Part shown: positions 6,587-8,098 of the stretch, piece by piece | Numbering within the stretch: position 1 is the stretch's first letter | Layout: each line of letters opens with the position of its first letter | Source: JAFLCA01 sp041907145 | GTDB lineage: Bacteria > Bdellovibrionota_C > UBA2361 > JAFLCA01 | NCBI GenBank assembly: GCA_041907145.1 | Contig: JAYRHW010000195.1 | Span: forward strand, 1-8,098 | Length of the DNA: 8,098 nucleotides | Direction: 5' to 3' | Notes under the pieces: generated by a model | The model's database searches: none | Seen by the model: the letters and a program-made list of their open reading frames with translations, nothing else | What the model was told of the DNA's origin: nothing | Position numbers and translations under genes: made by a program

Positions 6587-7621
6587 TTAGAAGAGGTTCA
6601 ACTGCTTGGTCGGCCTCTGAAATGTCGGACTTCCCGGAGGGATCGCCGCCTCCTCGTTGGTGTTGAGCCCAAGCTGCCGGCAGCTATTTTTAAAAAGCCA
6701 GCGCACTGCCTCCCACTGCGGGCCATCACCATGCATTCGAGTACCGAATTCGCTTCGGTTGAGCACTCCCCCTTTCATAGCCTTGAGTTGATTCAGAACC
6801 TTTGCACTGCGATTTGGAAATGCTCGCTCGAGCCGCTCTGTAAACACGGGAAGGACCTCGGCCGGCAATCGAAGAAGGGTCATAAACGCTGCGCGAGCCC
6901 CATTCTCCTTGGCCCGCGCAAGTATTTCAGGAATCTGCGAGTCATTGAGCCCCGGAATTACGGGTGCCAGTCCAAGTGCAACGGGGATGCCCGCCTGCGC
7001 CAATTCCCTCATTGCGCGAAATCGAATGCTAGGGCGCGGAGCAAATGGTTCAATTGCTCGAGATACCTCGTCATCGCTGAAAGCAATGCTACAAAATACT
7101 TGAATCCGCGCGGCGCGGTGAAGCTGCGAGAGAATATCGATATCACGCCTTATCAGCGCACCCTTTGTTATGATCGCAACAGGATTTCTATACTCCAGGC
7201 ACAGCTCAAGGCAGGCTCGAGTTAGCCGGTAACTCGCTTCGAGTGGCTGATAACAATCGGTCACTCCAGAAAACACGATGAGGTCACCGCTCCATCTTCT
7301 GCGTTCAAAAGTTTCGCGCAAAAGTTTGGGCGCATTCACTTTCGCAACAATCTTGCGCTCAAAATCGGTCCCCGCTCCGAAGTCCAGGTATTGGTGACTT
7401 GGCCGCGCATAACAATAGGCGCAGCCATGGAAACAACCTCGATAGGGATTGATACTATGGCGAAATCCGATATCCGGACTGTCGTTGCTCGAGATGATGC
7501 TCTTGGCTTGCTCCTCGAAGACCTGGAGTCTAAAGGGCGGCGGCTCATCGAGCCATTCGATAGATGAGCTGCTCCATGGGTTAGGTGGATTATTGACGTG
7601 CTTGAGTGCGATAGGCCGCAT
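6587..7621 (-). CDS. PA0069-family radical SAM protein (spore photoproduct lyase-like)
   Basis: This 344-residue protein has the radical SAM cluster motif C-x3-C-x2-C at Cys63, Cys67 and Cys70, in SINPYRGCFHGCAYCYARPSH. These cysteines would hold a 4Fe-4S cluster that splits S-adenosylmethionine to a 5'-deoxyadenosyl radical. The flanks GFRHSINPYRGC, FSGVTDCYQPLE, AIITKGALIRRDIDIL and GLAPVIPGLND are characteristic of the PA0069/Rv2578c group, distant relatives of spore photoproduct lyase. The substrate of this group is not established. The last five residues are QLNLF (340-344), identical in form to the sliding-clamp binding pentapeptide QL[SD]LF, which hints at a DNA repair role. No signal peptide is seen, so it should be cytoplasmic. 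The ATG at 7621 has no Shine-Dalgarno and lies 3 bases from a perfect inverted repeat, so the mRNA may be leaderless or nearly so. It has no evident link to polysaccharide synthesis despite its neighbours. Full length and intact. Confidence 0.92.
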   Translation of the reverse strand: MRPIALKHVNNPPNPWSSSSIEWLDEPPPFRLQVFEEQAKSIISSNDSPDIGFRHSINPYRGCFHGCAYCYARPSHQYLDFGAGTDFERKIVAKVNAPKLLRETFERRRWSGDLIVFSGVTDCYQPLEASYRLTRACLELCLEYRNPVAIITKGALIRRDIDILSQLHRAARIQVFCSIAFSDDEVSRAIEPFAPRPSIRFRAMRELAQAGIPVALGLAPVIPGLNDSQIPEILARAKENGARAAFMTLLRLPAEVLPVFTERLERAFPNRSAKVLNQLKAMKGGVLNRSEFGTRMHGDGPQWEAVRWLFKNSCRQLGLNTNEEAAIPPGSPTFQRPTKQLNLF

Positions 7622-7624
7622 GTA

Positions 7625-7656
7625 GTTATTCTAGTATAATTCTATACTAGAATAAC
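7625..7656. promoter_or_regulatory. Perfect 14-bp inverted repeat, probable repressor operator
   Basis: Arms GTTATTCTAGTATA (7625-7638) and TATACTAGAATAAC (7643-7656) are exact reverse complements around a 4-base spacer. The repeat ends 3 bases before the radical SAM ATG and covers -10-like sequences. It is AT-rich in otherwise GC-rich surroundings. Its position and symmetry fit the operator of a dimeric repressor. LexA is a candidate because PA0069 of Pseudomonas aeruginosa is, from memory, LexA-controlled, and Xanthomonadales LexA boxes use TTAG/TACTA half-sites similar to the TAGTA/TACTA halves here. A TetR- or MarR-type regulator is also possible. As RNA it would be a hairpin at the extreme 5' end, which is a second possible function. 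Confidence 0.6.
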
Positions 7657-7671
7657 ACTAAGAGTGGTCAA
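7644..7671 (-). promoter_or_regulatory. Candidate sigma-70-type promoter of the radical SAM gene
   Basis: Minus-strand TTGACC (7671-7666) is followed after 16 bases by TAGTAT (7649-7644), giving a start near 7637 inside the inverted repeat and a leader of about 16 bases without a Shine-Dalgarno. An alternative -10 is TATACT at 7638-7633, with a poor -35 (TTAGTG, 7661-7656) at 17 bases spacing; that would place the start within about 5 bases of the ATG. In both cases the inverted repeat would block the polymerase site. Confidence 0.4.
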
Positions 7672-7680
7672 GCTCCAGCT

Positions 7681-7735
7681 AATAATTGGCGGATCTCCGG
7701 CGCACGGCGCCGAGCCCACTAGGAGGCCAAAAATT
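7681..7735 (-). terminator. Structured intergenic inverted repeat, possible terminator of the tyrosine kinase gene
   Basis: Downstream of the kinase stop the minus strand can fold into a long imperfect stem. TTGGC at 7730-7726 pairs with GCCAA at 7690-7686, extended by AT pairs past a 2-base internal loop. CTCC then pairs with GGAG, and the GC-rich tip GGCGC-CGT-GCGCC covers 7699-7711. There is no clean run of T after the stem, only TTATTA-like bases in the outer arm, so intrinsic termination is uncertain. It may instead be an mRNA 3' stabilising structure. Confidence 0.3.
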
Positions 7736-7740
7736 GGGGA

Positions 7741-8098
7741 TTAGGCGTCGTAATTCCCTACCGCCTGATTGTCGCCGCCAGTCTGCCTGTCGACCTCGAT
7801 TGCATCGGGGTAATTAACCGGGTCATAGGCGTAGTAGTGCTCGTCCCTAGTATCAGAGTGATTGACTACCACTCCCAGGATCCCCGCATTTGCCTCTTGG
7901 AGCCTGCGCGTGGCCTCCTGGATATGACGTTTGCGGGTCTGCTTGCCGTGCACTACCAAGATCACCCCTGCCCCCATGCGCGACAGCATGAGCGCATCAG
8001 AGACCGGCAAAATGGGCGGCGCATCCAGCAGCACAAACTCGTACATTTCAGAAAGTTTTCGCAGCAATTCTCCCATCTTCTTCGATCCGATCAGCGCC
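7741..8098 (-). CDS. BY-type tyrosine autokinase for polysaccharide export, C-terminal part (5' end outside window)
   Basis: The frame is open to the right edge; the visible 118 residues begin ALIGSKKMGELL, so ATG 8076 is an internal methionine. The stretch LLRKLSEMYEFVLLDAPPILPVSDALML contains the Walker B motif (VLLDAPP) and the VSDA turn typical of CpsD/EpsG/Wzc-like bacterial tyrosine kinases; Walker A and A' lie outside the window. VILVVHGKQTRKRHIQEATRRLQ and ILGVVVNHSD follow as in the family. The tail holds the autophosphorylation tyrosine cluster, HYYAYDPVNY plus a final NYDA, five tyrosines in all. Such kinases cycle phosphorylation to control chain length and export with a Wzz/GumC-like membrane partner at the inner membrane. 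Whether the kinase is free-standing or fused to the Wzz domain cannot be seen. It fits the glycosyltransferase operon on the other strand as part of one EPS locus. The family call is secure. Confidence 0.9.
   Translation of the reverse strand, partial: ALIGSKKMGELLRKLSEMYEFVLLDAPPILPVSDALMLSRMGAGVILVVHGKQTRKRHIQEATRRLQEANAGILGVVVNHSDTRDEHYYAYDPVNYPDAIEVDRQTGGDNQAVGNYDA

Overview
The window looks like the edge of a bacterial exopolysaccharide (EPS), capsule or O-antigen biosynthesis locus. It has two convergent halves. The organism is probably Gram-negative: there is a BY-type tyrosine kinase, O-antigen-style glycosyltransferases, a signal-peptide-bearing secreted beta-helix protein and a possible sigma-54 promoter. 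GC content is moderately high. I cannot name a phylum; Proteobacteria, Acidobacteriota or a related group would all fit.

Left half, plus strand (1-3580). Three tightly packed genes form one apparent operon: the C-terminal end of a GT-B glycosyltransferase (GT4 type), a glutamine-hydrolysing asparagine synthetase-type amidotransferase (AsnB family), and a complete GT4 glycosyltransferase. The gaps are 9 and 3 bases, so they are very likely co-transcribed. The glycosyltransferases would build a lipid-linked repeat unit, and the amidotransferase probably amidates a sugar acid or supplies amide nitrogen for sugar modification.

Right half, minus strand (3582-8098). Read from the right edge, it holds the C-terminal end of a tyrosine autokinase of the EPS chain-length control/export type, then a PA0069-family radical SAM protein, then a 957-residue secreted modular protein. 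That protein has a signal peptide, a concanavalin/LamG-like domain, a Thr/Pro-rich linker of about 160 residues and a right-handed beta-helix. It ends one base from the end of the plus-strand operon.

Two control regions stand out. Upstream of the beta-helix gene is a good sigma-54 (-24/-12) match whose predicted start lies about 19 bases before a GTG codon with its own Shine-Dalgarno. Upstream of the radical SAM gene is a perfect 14-bp inverted repeat with a 4-base spacer, almost touching the start codon and overlapping the possible promoter, as expected for a repressor operator. The same radical SAM protein ends in QLNLF, the canonical form of a DNA sliding-clamp binding motif. Together these suggest a DNA-damage-repair gene, possibly SOS controlled, set between two polysaccharide genes. 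I found no RNA genes, CRISPR arrays, insertion sequences or tRNAs.
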